Source: an uncultured Clostridia bacterium (GTDB lineage: Bacteria; Bacillota; Clostridia; Oscillospirales; Acutalibacteraceae). Taken from it: 50,818 bases of DNA. Below, one piece after another: positions 7,774 to 16,429 of the stretch. The notes beneath the pieces are model-generated. The model had not been told where the DNA came from, searched no databases, and saw nothing but the letters and a program-made list of their open reading frames with translations. Made by a program: the position numbers and the translations under genes. Each line of letters begins with the position of its first letter. Within the stretch, counting starts at the first letter, position 1. Location of the stretch: contig CAMFRO010000002.1 of NCBI GenBank assembly GCA_945982035.1, forward strand, positions 1 to 50,818. Reading direction: 5' to 3'.

Positions 7774-8486
7774 TTTCCCTCCGTTATCATTGTATTTACC
7801 GTTTCGGCAACAATTTTCCCCGCAGTTTCAGGAGAATATTTTGCCGGCAGTCCCCTTGCAGTAATTAGGTTGATGTTTTTACTTTTAGCAATATGTTTGT
7901 CAACTCCGCCGGGAAAGGACGCAAGGTCAATCAAAAGCGTTTTTGGACTTATTTGAGACAATTCTTCTTCATTAAATACCGGATGAGGAACAGTATTGAA
8001 TATAAAATCATAATTGCCGTTTGCCTTAAGAGAATCAAAATCAATAGCTTTAGCATTATTTAAGCACGCCGAAGCCCTTTGAAGCGGATTTCTTGCACTA
8101 ACAGTAATGTCCGTTGTAAAAGCGCTTAAATATCTATGCAAAGCTTTTGATATTCTGCCGTATCCCGTCAGCAAAACCGATGAATTTATCAAGCTTTTTT
8201 CGCTGAGAGTTATTGCGGTTGCCAAAGCACTTTCAGCGGTTACATAAGCATTTTCGGCGGCAAATCCCTCTGATTTTGTATAATCAAAAACATTATCTGC
8301 ACTGACATTGCCTGCGTATATAGGAATGTCATGGGATAAGTACTTTTTATCCGGGTTAACACCAAGCAGTACAAAATCTGCATTTTGACAGTTTTCCACC
8401 TGCTGATAACCTGTTTTTTCAAGATATTTTGAGGCGTAGTAAATTCTTTTATCACTTAAATCGGGTGAATAAAATTTCTTTTTCAT
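7770..8486 (-). CDS. dpaA: dipicolinate synthase subunit A
   Basis: This 238-aa NAD(P)-binding subunit is a SpoVFA homologue. The dinucleotide fold begins at SSVLLTGYGRISKALHRYL (about 125), and the C-terminal signature ARGLPAKYSPETAGKI is diagnostic. It is about 60 residues shorter than B. subtilis SpoVFA, mostly because the N-terminal domain is reduced. The start follows AGGTGAT. It is co-translated with dpaB. Unlike in B. subtilis, no asd, dapG or dapA genes follow; the divergent neighbour is murC. Confidence 0.93.
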   Translation of the reverse strand: MKKKFYSPDLSDKRIYYASKYLEKTGYQQVENCQNADFVLLGVNPDKKYLSHDIPIYAGNVSADNVFDYTKSEGFAAENAYVTAESALATAITLSEKSLINSSVLLTGYGRISKALHRYLSAFTTDITVSARNPLQRASACLNNAKAIDFDSLKANGNYDFIFNTVPHPVFNEEELSQISPKTLLIDLASFPGGVDKHIAKSKNINLITARGLPAKYSPETAGKIVAETVNTMITEGK

Positions 8487-8588
8487 ATCATCACCTTTTT
8501 ATTCTATGAAAGAATATTAAAAAGGGTGTTTATTTTTGATACAAAACGTAGTATAATATTAAAAATATAGAATATTGGGGGATTAACC

Positions 8589-9986
8589 TTGAAGGATATA
8601 GATACATTACTAAAAGAAGTAAAAAGAATACATTTTATAGGAATAGGCGGCTCCGGAATGTGTCCCCTCGCCGAAATACTTATTTCACTGGGCTATGAAC
8701 TGTCAGGCTCCGACAATAATGATACGGAAACCTTTAGAAGAATTGAGAAAGAGGGCGCAAAGGTTTATCTCGGTCAGGTTAAAGAAAACATAACCGATGA
8801 TATTGAGCTTGTAATTTACACAAACGCAATTCTAAAGGGCAACGAGGAGCTTGAATACGCAAAATCAAAGTTTCCCTGCTTTGAACGTGCAGACCTTCTC
8901 GGCGCTGTCAGCAGAATTTTTTCAAATTGCATCGGAATATGCGGTACTCACGGAAAAACCACAACCTCATCAATGACAACACAAATTTTGATGCAGGCAG
9001 GTCTTGATCCGTCGGCAGTTATCGGCGGTAAGCTTCCGCTTATTAACGCTTACGGCAGATACGGTCACAGTCAGAATTTTGTTTGCGAAAGCTGTGAATT
9101 CAACAATACATTTCTCAAAATGAATCCGGACATTGCTGTTATACTTAATATTGACGAGGACCATTTGGACTTTTTCGGTAATCTTGATAATATAAAAAAA
9201 TCATTCCGTGAATTTGCCGAAAAAACCACGAAAACAATTATTTACAACGGTGATGATGATAATACCGTTGACGCCCTTAAAGGCATTACCGGTAAAAAAT
9301 TAATTTCAATAGGCAAAAGCGGTAAAACTGAATGGAATGCACAAAACATCAGTGTTCCCGGCGGATTTCATTCGGAATACGATGTTTATCATAACGGAGA
9401 GCTTGTTACTCACGTTGAGCTTTCTGTTCCCGGTGAGCATAATATTCTCAACTCGCTTTGCGCCTTTGTTGCTTCTTATGAAAGCGGCGCAGATGTTGAA
9501 AGCATTTGTAAGGGATTAAAAGCCTTCGGCGGTGCATCAAGGCGTTTTGAGCTTTTAGGCACATACTGCGGTGTTACCTTTGCTGATGATTATGCACACC
9601 ACCCGGCAGAGCTAAAGGTTACTCTTGAGGCAGCTATGAAGATGGGATACAACAATGTTTGGGCAGTACATCAACCCTTTACATTTACAAGAACAAGTCT
9701 TTTGCTTGATGATTTTGCAAGGGTACTGCAAATTCCCGATAAATGCGTTATCAGTGCAATTATGGGCAGTCGTGAGGTTAACACAATAGGAATTAAAGCA
9801 TCGGATTTGTCCGAGAAGGTTCCCGGCTCAGTTCAGCTTGATACATTTGATGAAATCTGCGATTATGTATGCGATAATGCACAGGAGGGAGATCTTGTTA
9901 TTACACTCGGATGCGGTGATGTATATAAGGTCGCAAGAATGATGTGTAAAAAAATGAAAGAAAAAGAAACGACCGGCAATGAGTAA
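8589..9986 (+). CDS. murC: UDP-N-acetylmuramate--L-alanine ligase
   Basis: This 465-aa cytoplasmic Mur ligase adds L-Ala to UDP-MurNAc, the first peptide step of peptidoglycan synthesis. The N-terminal Rossmann domain starts HFIGIGGSGMCPLAEIL, the ATP loop GTHGKTTT is at 119-126, and the central motif is NIDEDHLDFFGN. The C-terminal domain begins with FADDYAHHPAELKVT. A TTG start at 8589 lies behind GGGGGATT. A TATAAT at 8552-8557 is a probable -10 box with a poor -35. It overlaps the downstream acetyltransferase by 8 bases. Confidence 0.96.
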   Translation: MKDIDTLLKEVKRIHFIGIGGSGMCPLAEILISLGYELSGSDNNDTETFRRIEKEGAKVYLGQVKENITDDIELVIYTNAILKGNEELEYAKSKFPCFERADLLGAVSRIFSNCIGICGTHGKTTTSSMTTQILMQAGLDPSAVIGGKLPLINAYGRYGHSQNFVCESCEFNNTFLKMNPDIAVILNIDEDHLDFFGNLDNIKKSFREFAEKTTKTIIYNGDDDNTVDALKGITGKKLISIGKSGKTEWNAQNISVPGGFHSEYDVYHNGELVTHVELSVPGEHNILNSLCAFVASYESGADVESICKGLKAFGGASRRFELLGTYCGVTFADDYAHHPAELKVTLEAAMKMGYNNVWAVHQPFTFTRTSLLLDDFARVLQIPDKCVISAIMGSREVNTIGIKASDLSEKVPGSVQLDTFDEICDYVCDNAQEGDLVITLGCGDVYKVARMMCKKMKEKETTGNE

Positions 9987-10401
9987 TAATTATAAAATCT
10001 TTGATACCCTGCCCTGTCAGGCAAAGGATATAAGAACGCAGGTTTTTGTTCAGGAGCAGGGATTTAAAAATGAATTTGATTCTGTTGACGAATACGCTAA
10101 GCATATTGTAATTTTTGATGAAAACGGAATTGGCATTGCAACCGGCAGAGTATTTACCGACGATGGTGAAAATTATCATATTGGCAGGGTTGCAGTTGTA
10201 AAATCTCACCGAGGCGAAGGCTTGGGATTGGAAATTATGGAGATTGCCGAAGCCGTCGCAAAAGAAGAAAATGCAAAATCGTTAATAATTTCAGCACAGC
10301 TTCAGGCTAAGCATTTTTATGAAAAATGCGGATTTTTTCCAATCGGTGAAATTTATTATGATGAGCATTGTGAGCATATTAAGATGATAAAAGCGATATA
10401 A
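9979..10401 (+). CDS. GNAT-family N-acetyltransferase
   Basis: This 140-aa acetyltransferase resembles the ElaA/YjcF group. The acetyl-CoA loop is visible in GRVAVVKSHRGEGLGLEIM, and the C-terminus AKHFYEKCGFFPIGEIYYDE is characteristic. The substrate is unknown. Its ATG lies within the end of murC (8-base overlap), so both are made from one transcript. A link to cell-wall precursors is possible, but the overlap alone does not show it. A strong hairpin follows. Confidence 0.85.
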   Translation: MSNNYKIFDTLPCQAKDIRTQVFVQEQGFKNEFDSVDEYAKHIVIFDENGIGIATGRVFTDDGENYHIGRVAVVKSHRGEGLGLEIMEIAEAVAKEENAKSLIISAQLQAKHFYEKCGFFPIGEIYYDEHCEHIKMIKAI

Positions 10402-10405
10402 TATT

Positions 10406-10448
10406 AAAGACCGTGGAGTGCGACAATTGAGCCGTCCACGGTCTTTTT
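10406..10448. terminator. bidirectional terminator
   Basis: AAAGACCGTGGA and TCCACGGTCTTT form a 12-bp perfect stem around a 17-nt loop, with T-runs on both strands. It ends murC-GNAT transcription from the left and the cysE-cysS-aldo/keto reductase operon from the right. Confidence 0.9.
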
Positions 10449-10459
10449 ATATTCATATA

Positions 10460-11590
10460 TTATTTAAAGAAATCTTTTATAACACCATTTAGAAGATTAG
10501 GTATATCAATACTTTGAGGGCAATGACCTTTGCATTTTCCACAGGAAATGCAGCTATCATATCCCACATCAATATTTTTATACTGAGCCATTGCCTCATT
10601 CCAGCTGATATCACAGCTTTTATACCTGTTGTAAACAGAAAACATTGAGCTGATTTTAACGCCTTGGGGACAGTCGGAGCAATAATCGCATCCGGTACAA
10701 CCAATTAATTCCTGCTTATTAATAAGTGATGCTGCCTGACGGCAAATCTCAAACTCATCATCATTAAAAGGTTTAAAATCGGTAAGATTTTCAATATTAT
10801 CATAAAGCTGTTCAAGGGAATTCATACCGCTTAATATTGTAAGCACATTTCTGTATGAAGCAACAAAGCTAATAGCCCAGGAGGCAATGCTTTTGTCGGG
10901 CTTTGCATTCTTTAGCAACTCCTCTGTTTCCTTACCGGGCATTGCCAGCTTGCCGCCTCTTACAGGCTCCATAACGATAACAGGAATACCTGAATCCGTT
11001 AAAATACGATACTGCTCGTCGGCACTTTGAATTTTCCAATCAAGATAATTCATTTGAATTTGTGCAAAATCCCAATGATGCTCACCGACAATTCGTCTTA
11101 AATCCTCGGTAGTTCCGTGAAAGGAAAAGCCGATATTACGGATTTTTCCCTCGTCACGCTTTCTGCTGATAAATTCGTATGCTTTAAATCTTTCGCATTT
11201 ATCATAATTTTCGCCGTCAAGAGCGTGGAGCAAATAAAAATCAAAATATTCCACACCGCACTTTTCAAGCTGATCGTTAAAAACTCTCTCCATATCTTCG
11301 GGAGTGTCACACATCCAAATAGGTAGCTTGTCGGCAAGAAAGAAGCTTTCTCTTGGATATTTTTTCAGTGCTTTGCCGATAAAATTCTCACTTTTACCCT
11401 CATGATACATATAAGCAGTATCAAAATAATTAATTCCGTTTTCTATTGCGGTATCTACTATTTTACTTGCTTTTTCAAAATCTATGGCGTCGCTTGACTC
11501 GAATTTCTTACCATCGGTGCAGGGCAGACGCATTGTACCGAGTCCCAAACGAGAAACCTGAGTGTTTTTAAACTTAACTCTGTCTATCAT
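10460..11590 (-). CDS. aldo/keto reductase with C-terminal 4Fe-4S domain
   Basis: This 376-aa protein has an aldo/keto reductase barrel (about 1-290; GLGTMRLPC at the start, catalytic Tyr in DTAYMYHEGKSE). A ferredoxin-like tail follows with CTGCDYCSDCP and CISCGKCKGHCP, enough cysteines for one or two 4Fe-4S clusters. The family is common in anaerobes and its substrate is generally unknown. It begins 3 bases after the cysS stop, making it the third gene of a cysteine T-box operon. Oxygen-labile clusters fit an anaerobe. Confidence 0.9.
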   Translation of the reverse strand: MIDRVKFKNTQVSRLGLGTMRLPCTDGKKFESSDAIDFEKASKIVDTAIENGINYFDTAYMYHEGKSENFIGKALKKYPRESFFLADKLPIWMCDTPEDMERVFNDQLEKCGVEYFDFYLLHALDGENYDKCERFKAYEFISRKRDEGKIRNIGFSFHGTTEDLRRIVGEHHWDFAQIQMNYLDWKIQSADEQYRILTDSGIPVIVMEPVRGGKLAMPGKETEELLKNAKPDKSIASWAISFVASYRNVLTILSGMNSLEQLYDNIENLTDFKPFNDDEFEICRQAASLINKQELIGCTGCDYCSDCPQGVKISSMFSVYNRYKSCDISWNEAMAQYKNIDVGYDSCISCGKCKGHCPQSIDIPNLLNGVIKDFFK

Positions 11591-11593
11591 AGC

Positions 11594-12988
11594 TTACTCC
11601 TTAGTCCATGTGACTCCGTTAGGGGTATCCTTAAGAATAATGCCTCTTGCCTTTAAATCATCTCTGATTTTGTCGGCAGTTGCCCAATCCTTATTCTTTC
11701 TGGCTTGTTGGCGTTGTTCTATCAAATCTTCAATTTCGCTGTCAATATCATTTGACTTTCTATTATAAAGAATACCAAGAACTGCACAAAGCTCATCAAA
11801 CAAATCAGCGGCGGTGGTGCATACATTTTTTGACACCTTCTTGTCAAGTATAAGCGTGTTTATATCCTTAACAAGGTCAAATACTGCGGCAATACCGTCA
11901 GCAGTATTAAGGTCGTCATCCATAGCGTCAATAAACTGCTGTCTGTGTGAATTAATTTTACTGATAAGATTTTCGTCATCTGCAATACTATCATCAGCAT
12001 TTTTTACTGCAAAATCAAGGGATTCACGACATGTGTATAATCTGTCAAGTGCGGCTTGGCACTGCTCAATTATTTCAAGATTATAATTGATAGGAGAGCG
12101 GTAATGAGATGAAATAAGGAAGTATCTGATTACCTCATATCCGTATTTTTCGGCAATTTCACGAACAGTTTTGAAGTTGCCGAGAGATTTACTCATCTTT
12201 ACGTTATCTACATTAATATAACCGTTGTGCATCCAGTATCTTGAAAAAGTACATCCGTTAGCACATTCACTTTGGGCGATTTCATTTTCGTGATGAGGAA
12301 AAATAAGGTCTTGACCGCCGCAATGAATATCAATAGTATTTCCAAGATATTTTCTGTTCATGGCAGAGCACTCAATATGCCAACCCGGTCTGCCCTTTCC
12401 CCAAGGTGACTCCCAGTAAGGCTCCCCCTCCTTTGCAGCCTTCCAAAGTGCAAAATCAAGCGGGTCCTCCTTTTGCTCGCCTACAGCAATTCTTGCACCG
12501 CTTTGCAAATCGTCAATAGGCTGATGAGAAAGCTTACCGTATTCATTAAATTTAAGAGTTCTGAAATAAACATCGCCGTTAACTGCGTAAGCGTATCCCT
12601 TTTCAACAAGCGAGCTTATAATATCAATGATTTCATCAATATTTTCAGTAGCTTTTGGGTGAACTGTTGCATCCTTAAAATTAAGTCCGTGAGCATCAGT
12701 CCAAAACTCGTTAATATATTTTTCTGAAATCTCCTTAAATGTGCTGTTTTCCTCAATTGCACGGTTGATGATTTTGTCGTCAACATCAGTAAAATTCTGT
12801 ACAAATTTTACGTTATATCCTCTGTATTCAAGGTATCTTCTTAAAACGTCAAACACACAAAGAGGTCTTGCATTGCCGATATGAATATAATTATACACGG
12901 TAGGTCCGCAGGCGTAAATCTTTACCTCATTCGGATCGGCAGGAACAAATTCCTCCTTAGTTCTGGTCATCGTGTTGAATATTTTCAT
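11594..12988 (-). CDS. cysS: cysteinyl-tRNA synthetase
   Basis: This 464-aa class-I synthetase charges tRNA-Cys. The zinc-site Cys28 lies in YACGPTVYN, the HIGH motif is IHIGNARP, and the KMSKS loop is VKMSKSLGN. FPHHENEIAQSEC supplies the other zinc ligands and the helical tail ends in the usual RDDLKARGI segment. The start lies inside cysE (32-base overlap). It is controlled by the cysteine T-box upstream of cysE. Confidence 0.97.
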   Translation of the reverse strand: MKIFNTMTRTKEEFVPADPNEVKIYACGPTVYNYIHIGNARPLCVFDVLRRYLEYRGYNVKFVQNFTDVDDKIINRAIEENSTFKEISEKYINEFWTDAHGLNFKDATVHPKATENIDEIIDIISSLVEKGYAYAVNGDVYFRTLKFNEYGKLSHQPIDDLQSGARIAVGEQKEDPLDFALWKAAKEGEPYWESPWGKGRPGWHIECSAMNRKYLGNTIDIHCGGQDLIFPHHENEIAQSECANGCTFSRYWMHNGYINVDNVKMSKSLGNFKTVREIAEKYGYEVIRYFLISSHYRSPINYNLEIIEQCQAALDRLYTCRESLDFAVKNADDSIADDENLISKINSHRQQFIDAMDDDLNTADGIAAVFDLVKDINTLILDKKVSKNVCTTAADLFDELCAVLGILYNRKSNDIDSEIEDLIEQRQQARKNKDWATADKIRDDLKARGIILKDTPNGVTWTKE

Positions 12989-13625
12989 TTTTTAAGTCCT
13001 CCAATTTTTTAATTTTATCTTCAAGCTCATTAATCTTTTTCTGATTTTCGGTAATGGCATTCATTATTGGGTCGGGAATATTTATTTGATCCAAATCGTC
13101 AACTCGTTCCCCGTCAATTCTAACAACCTCACCGGGAACGCCAACAACCGTACAGTTAGGCTCAACATCCTTTACCACCACTGCACCGGCGGCAACCTTT
13201 GCATTCTTTCCTATTGTAATCGGTCCGAGAACCTTTGCCCCTGCACCAATCATAACACCGCTTTCAATGGTTGGATGTCTTTTTCCGATATCCTTGCCGG
13301 TACCGCCAAGAGTTACTCCTTGATAAATCATTACGTCATCTCCAACCTCTGCGGTTTCACCGATAACAATGCCGTGACCATGATCTATAACAACCCTTTT
13401 ACCTATCGTTGCGCCGGGATGAATTTCTATTCCTGTTTTGTGAGCACTGCGCTGGCTGATATATCTTGCAATAAAGGGCATATTATGGCGTAAAAACCAA
13501 TTTGCTCTCTTATGGCTTTGTAACGCCTTAAATCCCGGGTAAAGCAGCACTATTTCAATAGGTGAATGAGCGGCAGGGTCGTGGTCAATAAAGCTTTGAA
13601 TATCCTCTTTATACTGTTTGAACAT
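12957..13625 (-). CDS. cysE: serine O-acetyltransferase
   Basis: This 222-aa enzyme makes O-acetylserine from serine and acetyl-CoA, the committed step of cysteine synthesis. After an alpha-helical N-terminus come hexapeptide repeats of the left-handed beta-helix (IEIHPGATIGKRVVIDHGHG, IGETAEVGDDVMIYQGVTLG). The catalytic His/Asp pair is in VIDHGHGIVIG. The tail ends in a short coiled coil (QKKINELEDKIKKLEDL). It is the first gene of the T-box operon. Confidence 0.96.
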   Translation of the reverse strand: MFKQYKEDIQSFIDHDPAAHSPIEIVLLYPGFKALQSHKRANWFLRHNMPFIARYISQRSAHKTGIEIHPGATIGKRVVIDHGHGIVIGETAEVGDDVMIYQGVTLGGTGKDIGKRHPTIESGVMIGAGAKVLGPITIGKNAKVAAGAVVVKDVEPNCTVVGVPGEVVRIDGERVDDLDQINIPDPIMNAITENQKKINELEDKIKKLEDLKNENIQHDDQN

Positions 13626-13638
13626 AATCTCACTCCAT

Positions 13639-13885
13639 AAAAAAGCCTCCGCCGATTTCTCGACAGAGGCAATAATACTTACTGCGGTTCCACTCCGTTT
13701 TTATACTCAACTACTTACATAGCGTGGCCGTTAACGGGGCTTACCGTCTCGGAATACTGTATTTCCTCCGAGAAGCTCATGGGCGCACTTCATAATAATG
13801 CTTATACAGACATTTCAGCAAGCAGTCTGTTCTCTGAAATAAGCGAAAATTACTACTTTTCCCAATCAATGCTTTTGTCATTTAC
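13639..13885 (-). promoter_or_regulatory. T-box leader, cysteine-specific
   Basis: The minus-strand leader of cysE carries the conserved T-box GGAGTGGAACCGC (13696-13684). It then has an 11-bp terminator stem with a GAAA loop (GCCTCTGTCGA / TCGGCGGAGGC) and six T residues. At the base of stem I, GAAGTGCGCC offers the specifier TGC (13787-13785), a Cys codon. The base pairing the tRNA discriminator (TGGA) is A, matching the U73 of tRNA-Cys. Uncharged tRNA-Cys should stabilise the antiterminator and switch on cysE-cysS-AKR. Confidence 0.93.
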
Positions 13886-13891
13886 AATACT

Positions 13892-13919
13892 ATTATATAA
13901 AATTTTAAAAAAAATGCAA
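13892..13919 (-). promoter_or_regulatory. promoter of the cysE T-box operon
   Basis: TTGCAT (13919-13914) and TATAAT (13897-13892) on the minus strand are 16 bases apart, just upstream of the T-box RNA and directly behind the pgsA stop. Confidence 0.75.
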
Positions 13920-13922
13920 CAC

Positions 13923-14507
13923 TTATTTTGTTTTTATTAAATACCAACCGTCTTTTGCGTACTTAATACCGCTGAGAAGTGTAACTACTGCGTCAATCCA
14001 AAAAGCTATTGTACAATAAATCATAAGCCAATGAGGAGCTGTTGTTGGAGAAGATGAAATAATAATCTCTCCATCCTTTTCCAATATGGCAAGAATAAGG
14101 AATGTGATACCTGTGGTTGACATTTGAAGAAATGTTTTTGCCTTACCAAAGGCGTTCGCCTGAACAACCTTGCCCTCTGAAGCCGCCGCCATTCTGATAC
14201 CTGCCACAAGAAATTCGCGAGCAAGCATTATCATAATAACAAGGTCGGTATGCCAACCGAGATTAATCTGTACTAAAAATGCAGCAAAAACAAGGGATTT
14301 ATCTGATAACGGGTCCATAAGCTTACCGAAATCGGTAACAAGTCCCTGCTTGCGTGCTATCATTCCGTCAGCCTTATCACTCATACAGGCAACAAAATAA
14401 ACAAGAAGGGCCGCTACCCAATGATACCTAAATTCAATAAGCGATACCGCCAGCAATACGGGAATACAGCAAAATCTGAAAACCGTAATTTTATTTGGTA
14501 AATTCAT
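13923..14507 (-). CDS. pgsA: CDP-diacylglycerol--glycerol-3-phosphate phosphatidyltransferase
   Basis: This membrane enzyme makes phosphatidylglycerophosphate, the precursor of phosphatidylglycerol. The CDP-alcohol phosphotransferase motif is complete: SDKADGMIARKQG then VTDFGKLMDPLSDK. There are about five membrane helices. The track start (TTG at 14525) is unlikely. The ATG at 14507, two bases after the rimO stop and behind GGAGAG, gives 194 aa beginning MNLPNKITVFRF, the normal family start. It is the last gene of recA-recX-rimO-pgsA. Confidence 0.94.
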   Translation of the reverse strand: MNLPNKITVFRFCCIPVLLAVSLIEFRYHWVAALLVYFVACMSDKADGMIARKQGLVTDFGKLMDPLSDKSLVFAAFLVQINLGWHTDLVIMIMLAREFLVAGIRMAAASEGKVVQANAFGKAKTFLQMSTTGITFLILAILEKDGEIIISSSPTTAPHWLMIYCTIAFWIDAVVTLLSGIKYAKDGWYLIKTK

Positions 14508-14508
14508 A

Positions 14509-15825
14509 TTACACACTCTCTCCAATCAAATCATATCCGTCAAAGTCAGTAATTACAACCTCTGCAAAATCACCTATGCAGATACTTTTATCAGAAGTAA
14601 AAATTATTCCGCTGTCTATTTCGGGTGAATCCATATAGGAACGTCCTGTATATTTTCCGTCATCAAAGGAATCAACAATAACCTTGTACTTTTTACCGAT
14701 TCTTGATTTGTTACAATTCTCGGTAATACTGTACTGAGTGTCCATTAAAACCTCTGCTCGTCTGTTTTTCACCTGTTCGTCAAGCTGATTTTTCATATCA
14801 AAGGCAGGTGTACCCTCCTCCGGCGAAAAAGCAAAGCAACCCATTTTGTCAAACTTTACATCTTTTACAAACGAACACAAATCTTCAAAATCGCTTTCAC
14901 CTTCTCCGGGAAAGCCTACCATTAAAGTTGTTCTTATTGAAATATCGGGAATCTCAGTGCGGAGTTTATTTACAAGCATTTTGTACTCATCGCCGTCACC
15001 GGGACGATTCATAGCCTTAAGCACATTTTTTGAAGAATGCTGAAGCGGAATATCTATGTAATTGCATATTTTATCATTATTTTTAATAACATCAATCAAG
15101 CTATCGGTAATTCTGTGAGGATAGCAGTAAAAAAGTCTTATCCACTCAATGCCGTCTATTTTAACCAATTCGGTAAGCAAAACGTCAAGCTTATATTCGC
15201 CGTAGATATCCTGTCCGTACTTAGTTGTATCTTGGGCAATTAATATTACTTCCTTAACGCCTGACTGTGCAAGAGTCTTAGCCTCGTCAATTATAGATTC
15301 AATTTTTCTGCTTCTGTATTTACCTCTGATTGACGGAATGGCGCAAAAGGCGCATCTGTTATCACATCCGTCGGCAATCTTTAAATATGCCCAATGTGAC
15401 GGCGTAGAAAGAATTCTTTTGTCATCAAGGGGAAGATTACACCTATCGGGATAACTCGTGGTTACAATGCCGCACAGAGCCTTTTTGCAGGCTTTAACAA
15501 TATCTGCATTAGCACCTATACCAAGCACTGCATCAACCTCAGGCATCTCCTTGATTATTTCATCTTGATAACGCTGAGCAAGACAGCCTGTAACAATAAT
15601 GGCGGAAATAGCGCCCGACTTTTTGTACTCGGCAACCTCAAGAATAGTTTCTATGGCTTCCCTTTTGGCATCGTCTATAAATCCGCAGGTATTAACAATC
15701 ATTATATCGCTTTGCTCTATTTGAGTAACAATTTCAAATCCTGCGTCTGCCAGCTTTGAAAGCATCATCTCGCCGTCAACCTGATTTTTCGGACAGCCGA
15801 GAGATATCATTCCTACTTTATACAT
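14509..15825 (-). CDS. rimO: ribosomal protein S12 methylthiotransferase
   Basis: This 438-aa radical-SAM enzyme adds a methylthio group to an Asp of ribosomal protein S12. The N-terminal UPF0004 domain holds three cluster cysteines (SLGCPKNQVDGE, NTCGFIDDAK, TGCLAQRY). The radical-SAM motif is CDNRCAFC and a TRAM domain ends the protein. The ATG at 15825 overlaps the recX stop by 8 bases and starts MYKVGMISLGCPKNQ, as in the family; the track start at 15855 adds ten unsupported residues. Confidence 0.95.
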   Translation of the reverse strand: MYKVGMISLGCPKNQVDGEMMLSKLADAGFEIVTQIEQSDIMIVNTCGFIDDAKREAIETILEVAEYKKSGAISAIIVTGCLAQRYQDEIIKEMPEVDAVLGIGANADIVKACKKALCGIVTTSYPDRCNLPLDDKRILSTPSHWAYLKIADGCDNRCAFCAIPSIRGKYRSRKIESIIDEAKTLAQSGVKEVILIAQDTTKYGQDIYGEYKLDVLLTELVKIDGIEWIRLFYCYPHRITDSLIDVIKNNDKICNYIDIPLQHSSKNVLKAMNRPGDGDEYKMLVNKLRTEIPDISIRTTLMVGFPGEGESDFEDLCSFVKDVKFDKMGCFAFSPEEGTPAFDMKNQLDEQVKNRRAEVLMDTQYSITENCNKSRIGKKYKVIVDSFDDGKYTGRSYMDSPEIDSGIIFTSDKSICIGDFAEVVITDFDGYDLIGESV

Positions 15826-16429
15826 AATCCTCGTTCTCAATTCTGTAAAATGCACTTTTTATATCTGAATAGGAGAAGCCTTTTCTTGCAAGAGATGCCA
15901 TAACCTTTTGCTTTCCGTTCTCTCCCTGAAGCTTTCCGGCGTATTTTGAATTAATCAGTTCAACAATATTTGCCACATTGTCAACTTCATTTTCACAGAG
16001 AACATCTTCAATTATGAAAGAGTCAATGCCCTTCATATACATTTCACGTTTAATAAAATTCAGTGACATCTTTTTATTATCGTACAAATGGCGAAACAGT
16101 GTTCTTGCATATTTTTCATCGTCAAGATAGCCTAAATCAAGCATTTTTTCTATTGCTTTGTCGGCATTGTCGGGGTCAACGGTTCTTAAAAGCTTCTTCC
16201 TAAGCTCCTTAACGGAATGGTCACGTCTTGAAAGAAGATCGTAGCATTTGTTTACTGCCTTTCTGTAATTTATGGCGTCAACAAGCTCCTGCCACTGCTC
16301 TTCGTCAATGTCAGTTCCGTCGTTAATATAATTCTGAGACCAAAAATCAACGTCGGTGGTAATTTGGTATTCATCATCAATAAGTATATGAATTTTTTTA
16401 CCACGACCGTTTTGATGAGATATAATCAT
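15818..16429 (-). CDS. recX: RecA regulator RecX
   Basis: This 203-aa RecX modulates RecA filaments. It has the tandem three-helix repeats of the family (ALDKCYDLLSRRDHSVKELRKKL-type start near 60; LDLGYLDDEKYARTLF near 95). Its ATG shares one base with the recA stop (TAATG), a classical translational coupling that keeps RecX low relative to RecA. Confidence 0.92.
   Translation of the reverse strand: MIISHQNGRGKKIHILIDDEYQITTDVDFWSQNYINDGTDIDEEQWQELVDAINYRKAVNKCYDLLSRRDHSVKELRKKLLRTVDPDNADKAIEKMLDLGYLDDEKYARTLFRHLYDNKKMSLNFIKREMYMKGIDSFIIEDVLCENEVDNVANIVELINSKYAGKLQGENGKQKVMASLARKGFSYSDIKSAFYRIENEDYV

Noticed and set aside
8500-8508. Sigma-K-like CATAGAATA upstream of dpaA
   Set aside because: A start from this -10 box would fall inside the AGGTGAT ribosome site, leaving almost no leader. 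The dpaA promoter must lie further upstream.
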